DNA of 64,000 nucleotides, from contig NZ_LMUR01000015.1 of the NCBI RefSeq assembly GCF_009765825.1, forward strand, positions 57,216 to 121,215, read 5' to 3'. Every line of letters begins with the position of its first letter. Position 1 is the first letter of the stretch. Below are positions 46,873 to 55,650 of the stretch, one piece after another. Position numbers and translations under genes: made by a program. The notes under the pieces were generated by a model, which searched no databases, was not told where the DNA came from, and worked only from the letters and a program-made list of their open reading frames with translations. The DNA comes from Granulicella sp. L60 (GTDB lineage: Bacteria > Acidobacteriota > Terriglobia > Terriglobales > Acidobacteriaceae).

Positions 46873-47984
46873 TGTCAGTGTCCATCGCCCAGGGCCGCGT
46901 ATGCGCTCCTACCGCCCGCAAGAAGCTATCGTTTCTCGACCGCTTTCTGACGCTCTGGATCTTCCTCGCAATGGCAATCGGCGTAGCCATCGGTCATTTT
47001 GTCCCATCGTCAGCGGGCTTCGTCAATCGCTTTCAAACGGGGACTACAAATATCCCTATCGCTATCGGCCTCATCATCATGATGTTCCCACCGCTGGCAA
47101 AGGTACGCTACGAAAAGCTGGGAGAAGTCTTCCGCAACAAGCGTGTCCTCGGTCTTTCCTTGGTACAGAACTGGCTCATTGGCCCGGTCCTGATGTTCCT
47201 TTTAGCCATCATCTTTCTGCGCGGTGAGCCTGCCTATATGCGCGGAGTTATCCTGATCGGGATAGCCCGCTGCATAGCGATGGTTCTAGTCTGGAATGAA
47301 CTAGCCGAAGGCGATACGGATTATGTCGCCGGACTCGTGGCGATCAATAGTGTCTTCCAAGTCCTCTTCTACAGCCTCTACGCCTGGGTGTTCCTGACTG
47401 TTCTTCCGAAGTGGTTTGGATTGGAAGGAAGCGTCGTTCAAATCGGGATCGGCCAGATTGCGAAGAGCGTTGGACTTTACCTCGGCGTTCCCTTTGTTGC
47501 GGGATTCATCACTCGGTTCCTTCTCCTCCGGCTCAAGGGTGAGGAGTGGTATCGCACCCGCTTTATCCCACGAATCAGCCCTCTCACACTAATAGCTCTG
47601 CTCTTCACAATCCTGGTAATGTTCTCACTCAAGGGTGACCTCATCGTGAGACTACCGCTCGATGTAGTGAAGATCGCCGTACCTCTCGTCATCTACTTCC
47701 TCATCATGTTTTTGGTGAGCTTCTGGATGGGCAAGAAGCTGGGCGCGAACTACGCTCAATCAGCGACGCTCTCGTTTACTGCCGCTGGCAACAACTTTGA
47801 ACTAGCGATTGCGGTCGCCGTCGTGGTTTTCGGCCTGAATTCCGGCGAGGCTTTTGTCGGGGTTGTGGGGCCGCTGATCGAGGTGCCAGCCCTCATCGGA
47901 TTGGTCAATGTGGCCTTCTGGCTGCGGAGGCGCTACTTCGACAGTGCCGTCCAAGGGAGGACACCATGCACAGCAAAGAACTAG
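46872..47984 (+). CDS. acr3: Arsenite efflux transporter ACR3
   Basis: Ten-helix arsenite/H+ antiporter of the ACR3 (BASS-related) family, 370 aa. It shows the family helices [42 protein letters not shown] and [26 protein letters not shown], where the conserved Cys of ACR3 is in GIARCIAMV, and [18 protein letters not shown] near the end. The length and motifs are normal. ATG 46872 is chosen, as it overlaps the arsR stop. Part of the arsR-acr3 operon. Confidence 0.95.
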   Translation: MSVSIAQGRVCAPTARKKLSFLDRFLTLWIFLAMAIGVAIGHFVPSSAGFVNRFQTGTTNIPIAIGLIIMMFPPLAKVRYEKLGEVFRNKRVLGLSLVQNWLIGPVLMFLLAIIFLRGEPAYMRGVILIGIARCIAMVLVWNELAEGDTDYVAGLVAINSVFQVLFYSLYAWVFLTVLPKWFGLEGSVVQIGIGQIAKSVGLYLGVPFVAGFITRFLLLRLKGEEWYRTRFIPRISPLTLIALLFTILVMFSLKGDLIVRLPLDVVKIAVPLVIYFLIMFLVSFWMGKKLGANYAQSATLSFTAAGNNFELAIAVAVVVFGLNSGEAFVGVVGPLIEVPALIGLVNVAFWLRRRYFDSAVQGRTPCTAKN

Positions 47985-48130
47985 AAAGGCATGTAATCGC
48001 CGACCTCAAAATTCTAGACAGGGTTTGTACGCCGCTGATGGCATTGCCATCTATTTCTACACTCACCACTAAAACGATTGCTTTTCCGCATCCTACGAAA
48101 CAACCGACTGTGGCCAACAGATATAGATAG
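47966..48130 (+). CDS. Small ORF after acr3 (54 aa), unknown
   Basis: A 54-codon frame starts at ATG 47966, overlaps the end of acr3 by 19 bases, and has a strong AGGGAGG ribosome-binding site 5 bases upstream, so it is probably translated. The peptide begins [20 protein letters not shown] and then becomes Thr/Pro-rich; it matches nothing I know. It may be the eroded start of a longer gene whose rest has been lost, since the next gene is also damaged. Confidence 0.45.
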   Translation: MHSKELERHVIADLKILDRVCTPLMALPSISTLTTKTIAFPHPTKQPTVANRYR

Positions 48131-48141
48131 CGAGCCTAACT

Positions 48142-49308
48142 GTGAATCAAATCAATCGCGGGCAAGAGATGATCCGCCAGTTCACACCGAACTGGTTCAC
48201 TGCAACGATGGGAACCGGAATCCTCGCACTGGCGCTCAACCAATTTCCCGCACAAATACCCGGCCTTCATGCCGTTGACAGAGGTCTTTGGTTCCTGAAC
48301 ATCGGGCTCTTCCTTCTGTTTAGCATCCTGTACGCGACGTGCTGGATCGTCTATTACGACGAGGCACGCCGCATTCTCGCCCACTCGGTCGTGTCCATGT
48401 TCTTCGGCGCAATTCCCATGGGTCTTGCGACAATCATCAATGGATTCATGGTGTTCGGAATTCTGCTGTGGGGCAATGTAGCGCTACAAACGGCGCGCGG
48501 GTTGTGGTGGATCGATGTACTGCTCGCTGTTGGTTGTGGGTGTTTTTGTGCCCTTCATGATGTTTACGCGTCAGGAGCACAGTCTGGAAAAGATGACGGG
48601 GGGTGTGGCTCTTGCCCATTGTTGCTGCTGAGGTGGCGGCGGTCAGTGGTGCTCAGCTCGTCCCATACATGACCGAACCACACGCCGCCGAGCGAATCGT
48701 CGTGATCTCCTACATGCTCTGGGCATTGTCCGTTCCATTAGCAATGAGCTTTCTTGTCATCCTCCTCATGAGGCTAGTTCTGCATAAACTTCCACCAACT
48801 GACATGGTCGCCACGAGTTGGCTAGCGCTGGGACCGATTGGGACAGGCGCTCTTGGCTTGATGCTCTTGGGGACGGATGCGGCCAAAGTCTTCCCGGCCG
48901 CAGGCCTGCCGTGGATTGGAGAAGTTGCCTTCGGCATCGGAGCCATTGGCGGATCGATGCCTATGGGGATATGGCATTTGGTGGTTCTGCATAGCGCTGC
49001 TCACGACGGCACGCTCGATCCGAACCGGAATGTCCTTCAATTTAGGATGGTGGGGATTTACATTCCCCATCGGCGTCTATTCCGTTGCAACGCTTGCGCT
49101 AGCCCGAATTACACATATCGACAGCCTTACTGTGGTGGGCGTAATCCTCATCACAGGGTTGGTGGGGCTCTGGGTGTTGATCTCAGCACGGACATTGCAC
49201 GGAGCTTGGAAAGGCTACCTGTTTGTGTCTCCATGCCTCGTCCCCGGAGCGATACCTGGGGACCGAATGAAGGCCGAGAGTTCTGCAATCGAAGTTGGTT
49301 CTCGGTAA
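48142..49308 (+). pseudogene. TDT-family transporter (TehA/SSU1-like) broken by frameshifts
   Basis: Segments in different frames join into a ten-helix tellurite-resistance/dicarboxylate transporter: FTPNWFTATMGTGILALALN (frame of GTG 48142), VGVFVPFMMFTRQEHSLEKM (second frame, ~48530-48600), WLLPIVAAEVAAVSGAQLVP (third, ~48600-48960), and LWGYGIWWFC plus FNLGWWGFTFPIGVYS (first frame again, to 49308). At least three frame changes are needed; one lies at the run of six G at about 48597. The family includes the sulfite exporter SSU1, of interest because a sulfite-oxidase-family gene lies downstream. As given, no full transporter can be made. Confidence 0.8.
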
Positions 49309-49340
49309 TCCGCATCTAAGAATCGCGGAGTGTCGAATCT

Positions 49341-49829
49341 ATGAATTTGCACAAACTGTTTTTAGAGCAGCTTCAAGAGCTTGCCGGAATCGAAGAAGTC
49401 TTGATTGCCGGTCTACCCGCTCTGATAGAGGCTTCGTCGAACGCCGAACTCCAAGCCGCCTTCGCGGGGCACCTCAAGCAGACAGAAATGCAAGCCGCTC
49501 GACTTGACGACGCGAGCACCTCGCTGAGGCTAGAATTCAAGGCCGGCGAGTGCCAGCCAATGATCGCGATGGTTGCCGACGCGGCCAAGGCCGCAGCGAG
49601 ACCTGCGGGCGTGATCTGCGATCTCGCGATGCTGGGTGCCGCTGAACGAATCGAGCATTTCGAGATCGCGGCTTATTCCTCGACGATTTCGCTCGCGAAG
49701 ACTCTTGGCTATGGAGATGCCGCCAATCTGCTCGTTGAAAGTCTTCTGGAGGAACAGAAAGCGGCGGAGCATCTGAAGAAGATCAGCAAAACGCTTCTCA
49801 AGCAAGCCCAGGACGAGGTTGCCAAATGA
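49341..49829 (+). CDS. YciE/YciF-like ferritin-like protein (DUF892)
   Basis: A 162-aa four-helix protein of the YciE/YciF family: NLHKLFLEQLQELAGIEEVL at the start, acid-rich helices with ExxH-type metal ligands (ERIEHFEIAAY, LLEEQKAAEHLKKI). Such proteins resemble ferritin/rubrerythrin folds and are linked to stress, but their activity is unknown. Its stop overlaps the next gene by 4 bases, so they are coupled. It lies in the operon-like series after acr3. Confidence 0.82.
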   Translation: MNLHKLFLEQLQELAGIEEVLIAGLPALIEASSNAELQAAFAGHLKQTEMQAARLDDASTSLRLEFKAGECQPMIAMVADAAKAAARPAGVICDLAMLGAAERIEHFEIAAYSSTISLAKTLGYGDAANLLVESLLEEQKAAEHLKKISKTLLKQAQDEVAK

Positions 49830-50911
49830 CGAATCCCACGGCTCTGAGCGAATCGTCACCCAAGCTCAAGGTAAGAATTCACAAGCCACTCAACGTTGAG
49901 GCTTCATTTCTGAACCCTCACTCACCGATCACCGCGGCGGAACACTTCTTCGTGCGTAATCATTTCCCTATACCTGAGATCGATGCCGCCTCGTGGCGTC
50001 TCGAAATCGGTGGCGCGGTAAACAATCCGATTAGCTTGTCTCTCGAAGACCTCAAAGCCATGCCAGCGACAACGCATCAATGTGTCCTGGAGTGTGCCGG
50101 GAATGGTCGGCTTTTCCTCCCCAACGTCCCGGAAGGTGTGCAGTGGGGCCTCGGGGCTGCGGGCTGTGCAGCGTGGACGGGAGTTCCCTTGCGCGATGTC
50201 CTGGCACGCGCCGGACTTAAGCCTGACGCAACCGAATTGGTATTCGAGGGAGCCGACCACGGAATCCCGGAAAAGCAGCTTAAGCCGAAGAACGAAATCA
50301 GCTACGCGCGCAGCGTGCCGCTCGAAGTCACGCTAAAACCAGAAGTGCTGGTCGCGTGGCAAATGAATGGTGAAGATCTTTCTCCCGAACATGGTTCGCC
50401 AGTGCGTCTTATCGTTCCTGGATGGTACAGCGTTGCCTCGGTGAAGTGGTTAACGAAGATAACGGCGATCACACGCCCGTTCCTCGGCTACTTCCAGACC
50501 GTCGAGTACACGTACTGGGCACATCGCGGGGGCCTGCAACCGGAACGGATTCCGATCACGGAAATCTTTCTGAAATCGCAGATCGCACACCCCGTTCTTC
50601 ATCAGCAAATCCGAGCTGGAGAGGCCTGTCGCGTGTATGGTGCGGCCTGGACCGCAGGAGTTCCCCTCGCGGGGGTCGAGGTGAGCACCGACAAAGGCGT
50701 AACCTGGCATCATGCCGAGTTCGATAGCCCCGCTGAAGATCACGCATGGCGGCTTTGGCATTGGGATTGGAAACCAGTCGACATCGGCAACCATAGCCTC
50801 ATGTCAAGAGCCTCAGACATCGAAGGCAGGACGCAGCCCGCGCAGCATAACGAGGATTACGAGAGCTACCTCATAGACCATACAATCTCGATTCCAGTAG
50901 AAGTGGTCTAG
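49826..50911 (+). CDS. Sulfite oxidase-family molybdopterin oxidoreductase
   Basis: Cytosolic-looking molybdenum enzyme of 361 aa. N-terminal molybdopterin domain with VRNHFPIPEIDAASWRLEIGG and the Mo-ligand Cys90 in VLECAGNGR, the conserved LVFEGADHG and HGSPVRLIVPGWYS segments, and a C-terminal Mo-Co dimerisation domain (AAWTAGVPLAGVEVSTDKGVTW). There is no heme-b5 domain and no visible Tat or Sec signal, so the electron acceptor and exact location are open. It overlaps the YciE-like gene by 4 bases. Nitrate reductase assignment is excluded by the short length; sulfite or sulfoxide oxidation is the best guess. Confidence 0.82.
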   Translation: MTNPTALSESSPKLKVRIHKPLNVEASFLNPHSPITAAEHFFVRNHFPIPEIDAASWRLEIGGAVNNPISLSLEDLKAMPATTHQCVLECAGNGRLFLPNVPEGVQWGLGAAGCAAWTGVPLRDVLARAGLKPDATELVFEGADHGIPEKQLKPKNEISYARSVPLEVTLKPEVLVAWQMNGEDLSPEHGSPVRLIVPGWYSVASVKWLTKITAITRPFLGYFQTVEYTYWAHRGGLQPERIPITEIFLKSQIAHPVLHQQIRAGEACRVYGAAWTAGVPLAGVEVSTDKGVTWHHAEFDSPAEDHAWRLWHWDWKPVDIGNHSLMSRASDIEGRTQPAQHNEDYESYLIDHTISIPVEVV

Positions 50912-51124
50912 CAGGCATACGCACCGAGAGTTGCGAACATACATTTACAAGTTGACCTCCGATCGCGGTGGCGCGCCATGCGCTCCGCCGCCCACCTCTG
51001 GAGGACCACTGCTCACCTTGTCCATCTGCAAACTCGCCGCGTTCACGCTCTTGCACGTTGAAGAAGAGGCTTACGGCCATAGGCTGAGAAGGCCCCTTAC
51101 CGCGAAGACCTCCTGCGAGGAATG

Positions 51125-51343
51125 TTAGCCCCGAATTGAGTAGATCGAGTGAACTTCCAGTCTCCTCGCCATCGCTATCCCGGTTCCGGCGGCGACACCC
51201 GCAAGCGTCTTCTTCGCACCTGGCTCTCCGTGGGCGAACGTGTAGCCGCCGATCACGATGGCGATCAGGCTTGCTGCCTTTGCAATCGTTCCGGTAAACA
51301 ATGTTTGGATCGAGCTGATGCCCGTACCTGTCGCAGGGTGCAT
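51125..51343 (-). pseudogene. Remnant of TrbC/VirB2 type IV secretion pilin
   Basis: A 72-codon frame contains the core of a TrbC/VirB2 pilin: IQTLFTGTIAKAASLIAIVI, then GGYTFAHGEPGAKKTLAGVA, then GTGIAM, after which the sequence diverges. The signal peptide and the C-terminal helix are missing, so it is a fragment. It marks a former conjugative or integrative element. The 212 bases between the sulfite-oxidase-type gene and this fragment show nothing else recognisable. Confidence 0.7.
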
Positions 51344-51357
51344 ACATTAGCCCGAAC

Positions 51358-51936
51358 ATGCAGGCCCGGCGTAATGCGATGTGGAACGAGCTGATCCCTG
51401 ACCTTGCACGCTGCATCATCGCGCTGGCCAACACGCCCGCCGACACTAAGACCGTGTTCTCCATGGCCGACTTCGGTTCCTTCTGTCAGCGCTGTGCGAA
51501 CCACGAGGGCTGGGGTGACGAAGCTCGCGAACTCTTCCGCTGGGTGAGCAAGCAGCAGGAAGGCCAGCAGGCTGACACCCGCGTCGTCCTTAAGCTGATG
51601 ACCGAGATCCTCGCGGAGAATCCTCGGCTTGTGGGTCAGGAGATGACCGCTAAGCAGTGGGCCTCGTCCCTGCAGGACACCATCCCCGAGCACGAGGGGG
51701 ATCTGAAGCAGAAAGTCCAGCGTAACTACTTTTCTTGGGAGACGAAGACCTTCTCCAGCCTCTTCGTCACGCGCTTGGGGATGAAGTTGGGCTGGAACAA
51801 GCACCTCAAGGTGGCCACCTACTCCTTCACTCCGCCCGGGACGATCATCCCGATCGGAATGGACATCTTCGATCCCGACGACGACGATGCCTACGAGAAC
51901 ATCTTCATGCCCCAGGCTGAAACGGCGGTGCAGTAA
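51358..51936 (+). CDS. Mobile-element protein fragment, primase/helicase-like C-terminus
   Basis: A 192-aa open frame: WNELIPDLARCIIALANTP, FSMADFGSFCQRCANHEGWG and a C-terminal part with acid-rich FDPDDDDAYENIFMP. The first half resembles the C-terminal segment of plasmid or phage primase/helicase-type ATPases, but the ATPase domain is absent, so this is probably a 3' fragment that follows an earlier junction with the pilin remnant. The stop overlaps the next frame by one base. The identity is uncertain. Confidence 0.45.
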   Translation: MQARRNAMWNELIPDLARCIIALANTPADTKTVFSMADFGSFCQRCANHEGWGDEARELFRWVSKQQEGQQADTRVVLKLMTEILAENPRLVGQEMTAKQWASSLQDTIPEHEGDLKQKVQRNYFSWETKTFSSLFVTRLGMKLGWNKHLKVATYSFTPPGTIIPIGMDIFDPDDDDAYENIFMPQAETAVQ

Positions 51937-52199
51937 TGGTACGGCTTACCGTCAACCGCCGCGTGAACAACTACCAGCCGGAGGAGTGGGTCGCCCGGAT
52001 CACCGGTCCCGACCCCACCTTCCGGCTGGCCCGGGATTTCACAAGGTCGTAAGGGTCTTCAGACACACGTTCGCGCGTCTACGACCTCTCCGACGGCGAC
52101 GACCCAGCAGACGGTAGGTACTTCGTCAGCGTGCGCGGCAAGAAAAAATATCTGCTGAGTTACCAGGAAGTGATCGACTCCGTGTGTCAAGGCTGGTAG
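51936..52199 (+). pseudogene. Small mobile-element gene interrupted by a stop codon
   Basis: In one frame, from ATG 51936 to TAG 52197, lies an 87-codon protein interrupted by a single in-frame TAA at 52050: NNYQPEEWVARITGPDPTFRLARDF before it and VYDLSDGDDPADGRYFVSVR after it, ending in a YLLSYQEVIDSV segment. Reading is coherent on both sides of the stop, so one mutation (or one sequencing error) explains it. The function is unknown; similar short proteins accompany phage or plasmid modules. Confidence 0.5.
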
Positions 52200-52253
52200 A
52201 TCCCACCATCAACAGCACCGCAACCTCACCCTCAACCACCGAAGGAGCACACC

Positions 52254-52439
52254 ATGTCAACGCCATCACCAGACCGCAAGCCCATCGAGATCCCCATGGA
52301 TCTCAGCATGACCGTCGAGTCGCTCAAGTATCGGATCTCTCGCAGGAGCAAGCGTCGGCTCGACAACCTCACACCGCCACCGCCTCAGCCTGCAGCAATC
52401 CCCGCCTGTGGCTACATCACGGACAGCCACGATCTGTAG
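52254..52439 (+). CDS. Small hypothetical protein of the integrated element
   Basis: A 61-codon frame with ATG at 52254 and a GAAGGAG ribosome-binding site 7 bases upstream. It encodes a basic and proline-rich peptide with YRISRRSKRRLDNL in the middle, then PPPPQP. No family recognised. Position among short phage-like genes before alpA suggests an element-specific role. Confidence 0.4.
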   Translation: MSTPSPDRKPIEIPMDLSMTVESLKYRISRRSKRRLDNLTPPPPQPAAIPACGYITDSHDL

Positions 52440-52475
52440 CGGTGTCGCGTACACTACGTGACGACGGAGGATCTG

Positions 52476-52655
52476 ATGGCAAGCAACGGATACGTCGCAT
52501 TCCTGATGGGCCTAACGGGTGCCGGACTCTTCACTCGGCTCCGTCGGCCTGGCGCTGCCACCGAGTTCATCGACAGTCGCACCGTCGATGAGTACCTGGA
52601 GAGTGGAGAGTGGAGAGTTCGAAGCTACCCTAGAGCGCTTCCGCAACACCGCTGA
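52476..52655 (+). CDS. Small hypothetical protein of the integrated element
   Basis: A 59-aa frame starting at ATG 52476, with GGAGG 5 bases upstream (the open frame begins at GTG 52458). It has a short hydrophobic stretch (YVAFLMGLTGAGLF) followed by charged residues (TVDEYLESGEW). A tiny membrane-associated protein is possible. No family recognised. Confidence 0.4.
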   Translation: MASNGYVAFLMGLTGAGLFTRLRRPGAATEFIDSRTVDEYLESGEWRVRSYPRALPQHR

Positions 52656-52701
52656 AAAATAATTTTAAAACTTATTCACTGTAGGGCCCCGCGTTTGGGT
52701 A

Positions 52702-52959
52702 TTGAGTAGCATGTGCACGTCGACTACTACCCTCCCGCAACCAGTTCCTTCCCCCAACGGTAAGAAGTTCCTCCGCCTGCCTCAGGTGAAAGAGTCCACC
52801 GGACTCTCGCGCACGACGATCTACCGCCAGATCACTGCCTGCGAGTTTCCACGTCCCATAAATATCGGGCCGCGTGCCGTTGCCTGGGTCGAGGCCGACA
52901 TCCTCCAGTGGATGGAGCAGCGGGAGCAGTTATCCCGCGGCGGCGAACAGGCCGCCTAA
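52702..52959 (+). CDS. AlpA/excisionase-type DNA-binding protein
   Basis: A small winged-helix (MerR-like) protein of the AlpA family, up to 85 aa: LRLPQVKESTGLSRTTIYRQITACEFPRP followed by VAWVEADILQWMEQR. AlpA regulates the excision of P4-like elements and cryptic prophages. The gene faces the integrase, and their 3' ends overlap by 30 bases (52930-52959). The start may be ATG 52702 or GTG/ATG a few codons later. Confidence 0.87.
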   Translation: MSSMCTSTTTLPQPVPSPNGKKFLRLPQVKESTGLSRTTIYRQITACEFPRPINIGPRAVAWVEADILQWMEQREQLSRGGEQAA

Positions 52960-54177
52960 GCGTCGCTTCTGCCGGGCCCCATCCAAGTAGTCTGCCCACC
53001 ACTGCATCATCTCCGTGCGATCTTCGAGGTAGACGGCTGCATTGTAGGCAGCGGTCACCTTGTTGCGCTCGACGTGTGCAAGCTGCACCTCGATGTGCTT
53101 CGGGTCGAAGCGCGGATCGCGAGACTCATTCAGGATCGTCGATGCGAGGCCCCGGAAGCCATGGCCGGTCATCTCGCCCTTGTAGCCCATCCTCTCAAGC
53201 GCATAAAGGATGGTGTTGTTACTCATCGTCTTCGTACCCCCACGCTCACAGGGGAACAGAAGGTCTGCATTGTCGGCTGCCTCGCGCAACTGTGCGAGCA
53301 CGTCCAAGGCTTGCTTTGAGAGCGGCACGATGTGTGGTGTCACGTTCTTCACCTGCTTCATCCGGTGGGCCGGTATCGTCCACAGGTTCTTCTGGAAGTC
53401 GAACTCACTCCACCTCGCCTTGATCAGCTCCTGCGTGCGCACAAAGGTCAGCGCCATCAACTTGATCGCCAGCCGGGTGAGCGAAGCACCTCGATAGACC
53501 TCGATCTTTCGTAGCAGCCCTGGCAGTTCGTCTACATCGACGCGGGCGAAGTGCTCGACTGGTGCGCCAACCAGGATGGTGCCCGGTTTCAGATCAGCGA
53601 CAGGGTTGCGTTCAGCGAGATCATGCGCACTCGCGTACCTGTAGATCTTGTTGATAGTGCCAAGCGTGCGACGCGCCACCTCAGGCGCTCCCCGGTTCTC
53701 GATCTGCTTAAGGGCGACAACGAACAACGAAGTCTTGATCTCTGTAACGGGAAGCGAACCCAGCGTTGGAAACAGGTTCGTCTCCATCGCCCGCAGGCAG
53801 CGCCCTACGTTGGCGGCGTCCTTGCCCTTGGACCAATGCGTGTGCCACGCCCTCGCGACCGACTCGAAGGAATTATCCTTTGCGGTATTTGCCGCGATCA
53901 CCGCCGCGATCTTTTCGTTCTTGCGCTCGCGCATCGGGTCGGTGCCTGCGTCCAGTGCCTTGCGTGCTCTGGTGTGCAAGTCTCGTGCTTTGGCTATCGT
54001 GACCTCGGGATAGGGCCCGAAAGCCATCAGCTTCTCCTTACCCTCCACTCTGTACTTCCAGTGCCACAGCTTGCTACCGTTCGGTGACACGAGCAGGTAA
54101 AGACCGCCTCCGTCGGCGAGCTTGTACTTCTTGTCCGTTGGCTTTGCGGACCTCACTTGTAAGTCTGTCAGCTTCAT
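52930..54177 (-). CDS. P4-type tyrosine recombinase (integrase)
   Basis: Site-specific recombinase of 415 aa. The N-terminal arm-binding domain (DUF4102: KLTDLQVRSAKPTDKKYKLADGGGLYLLV) is followed by a core-binding SAM-like domain and the C-terminal catalytic domain with Arg in VRTQELIKARW, the HGFRG box, the LAHVE segment and the nucleophile Tyr in AAYNAAVYLEDR. All catalytic residues appear present, so it should be able to integrate or excise. Such integrases usually lie beside a tRNA-end attachment site; a matching scar is seen ~330 bases upstream. It marks the right part of the accessory region. Confidence 0.92.
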   Translation of the reverse strand: MKLTDLQVRSAKPTDKKYKLADGGGLYLLVSPNGSKLWHWKYRVEGKEKLMAFGPYPEVTIAKARDLHTRARKALDAGTDPMRERKNEKIAAVIAANTAKDNSFESVARAWHTHWSKGKDAANVGRCLRAMETNLFPTLGSLPVTEIKTSLFVVALKQIENRGAPEVARRTLGTINKIYRYASAHDLAERNPVADLKPGTILVGAPVEHFARVDVDELPGLLRKIEVYRGASLTRLAIKLMALTFVRTQELIKARWSEFDFQKNLWTIPAHRMKQVKNVTPHIVPLSKQALDVLAQLREAADNADLLFPCERGGTKTMSNNTILYALERMGYKGEMTGHGFRGLASTILNESRDPRFDPKHIEVQLAHVERNKVTAAYNAAVYLEDRTEMMQWWADYLDGARQKRRLGGLFAAAG

Positions 54178-54360
54178 GTTTTTCCTCTACCCCCATTTTC
54201 CAGTTGACCGCCTCCCTCTACCCCCAACTTTCTACCCCCAAATGGTCGGGCTGTTATGGGACGTAATGGGACGTAATGCAACGGCACTAGCCGAAGACTA
54301 CAGGAAATACAGCACTTTGTGGGGGTAGAAGGGATGTTATGGGACTTGCCGGGACATGAA
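54178..54360. promoter_or_regulatory. Candidate arm-type integrase sites upstream of int
   Basis: Three copies of TCTACCCCCA (ends of the first two extended to CCTCTACCCCCA): 54184-54195, 54215-54226 and 54231-54240; an inverted copy TGGGGGTAGA at 54320-54329. Two exact tandem 10-bp repeats ATGGGACGTA at 54256-54265 and 54266-54275, with GGGAC repeated at 54341 and 54351. Such clusters fit arm-type integrase and Xis/AlpA binding sites, though direct binding is unproven. Confidence 0.5.
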
Positions 54361-54792
54361 CTGGTTGCCCCCCCAGGGAATAGCATCCACTGAATCTAAA
54401 TACCTTAGATAGCGTTGTTGCTGCCGCTACCCACATCGTTACCCACATCCAGTTGTGGCTCAAACAGGCCCGTAAAGCACCAATTTGGACTTTCAAAACA
54501 ACTAACCGAAGTTCGAATCCCCAGTCGGACTCACATGCATTGCAACTATTGAAGATCCGCGATTCAAACGTGGCGGATACCCCGTTTGTCGCTTTTCTCC
54601 AAGACCATTTTACCGCGAATCGCAATTAATCTTCCTTCCCTCTTGATCGAAGGAGCTGGGCCCAAAGGAAACTGACATTAGCAGTGATCGAGGCAAGACA
54701 TCCCCCACGTTCTCGATATATCTTGAAACTCTTCTAATCAAATCCCTCCGCTTAGGCCGCTTCGAAGGCTAAGCTGATCTACTCATGCGGAG
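54361..54792. other. Att-like tRNA-3'-end scar, otherwise gene-free
   Basis: At 54511-54530, GTTCGAATCCCCAGTCGGAC resembles the T-arm and acceptor end of a tRNA gene. The full cloverleaf is absent and the T-stem does not pair, so it is not a functional tRNA; it is the kind of sequence left as an attachment site by P4-type integrases. The remaining bases hold no convincing gene. Confidence 0.5.
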
Positions 54793-55299
54793 TCAGAGCT
54801 TCGCAGTCCGCAACCTAAGCGCATTGGCAATCACCGAAACCGAGCTGAGGCTCATGGCGGCGGCGGCGATCATCGGATTTAAAAGCAGACCAAACGCAGG
54901 GTAAAGAACGCCCGCTGCCAGCGGGACACCGAGGGCGTTGTAGAAAAAGGCAAAGAAGAGGTTCTCGCGAATGTTATTCATCGTGCGATGACTCAATCTT
55001 CGAGCCTTCACAATGCCCCGGAGGTCGCCTTTTACCAGGGTGATCCCACCCGTCTTCATCGTAACGTCCGTTCCTGTTCCCATCGCGATACCGATATGAG
55101 CCTGTGCCAAGGCTGGGGCGTCGTTGACTCCGTCGCCATCCATCGCGACAATTGCGCCATCATCCTGCAGCCTTTTCACGACCGCAGCTTTTTTGTCAGG
55201 CAGCACATCGGCTTCGAAGTCAATGCCAAGCTTCCGTGCAACTGCCTCGGCGGTCGCGTGGTTGTCGCCTGTGACCATTGTTCTCCCGTCCCGACGCAA
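54793..55299 (-). pseudogene. 3' fragment of a copper P-type ATPase (copA)
   Basis: A 168-codon frame encodes only the C-terminal quarter of a P1B-type copper ATPase: [26 protein letters not shown], the hinge [19 protein letters not shown] and the two last membrane helices ([34 protein letters not shown]). The metal-binding, CPC and phosphorylation (DKTGT) regions are missing. It cannot transport metal. The sequence abruptly changes near 55310, indicating a deletion or rearrangement junction. Confidence 0.88.
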
Positions 55300-55395
55300 T
55301 AGCTCCGTCCCCTGTGTGACAGGTTCTGGATGATGTCTATTTCAGTCGCGACATAAACTTCACGGCGACGACAGAAAGTCGGATGTGCATCGAGG

Positions 55396-55650
55396 ATGCC
55401 CGCATCAGCCGATGTGGCGCCAAACAAGTTTCTTGCAAAGATTACTTCGGACTGGAAGAAGCCGAATGGTCACTTTGTGATCGAGCCTCATGAGGTACAA
55501 GATTTGTTTCTGACTCCTCCGGTTCGTCGCATCCGCTGCGTCGGTAAGGTAATGGAGGCTCGCATGGGACAAGTCGGCATCGCCGCGGTTGAGGGAGCCG
55601 TTCATGATGTCGTCAACCGGATGAGCAATGCCATGACGCTATTAGCCTAG
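55396..55650 (+). pseudogene. Fragment of DNA polymerase IV (dinB)
   Basis: An 84-codon frame contains VAPNKFLAKITSDWKKPNGH and VRRIRCVGKVMEARMGQVGI, matching the palm-to-little-finger region of Y-family polymerase DinB. Both ends are missing; the frame ends at the left boundary of the IS element, whose insertion may have cut it. Not functional. Confidence 0.72.

Noticed and set aside
48142..49308. Programmed frameshifting in the TDT-family transporter
   Set aside because: At least three frame changes would be needed, and such transporters are not known to use frameshifting; decay or read error is simpler.
50871..51464. 197-aa minus-strand open frame after the sulfite-oxidase-type gene
   Set aside because: It overlaps the pilin fragment in another frame and shows no family resemblance; only the TrbC-like frame has recognisable content.
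54511..54530. Possible tRNA gene
   Set aside because: Only a T-arm-like and acceptor-like stretch is present; the T-stem does not pair and no anticodon arm can be drawn, so it was recorded as an attachment-site scar.
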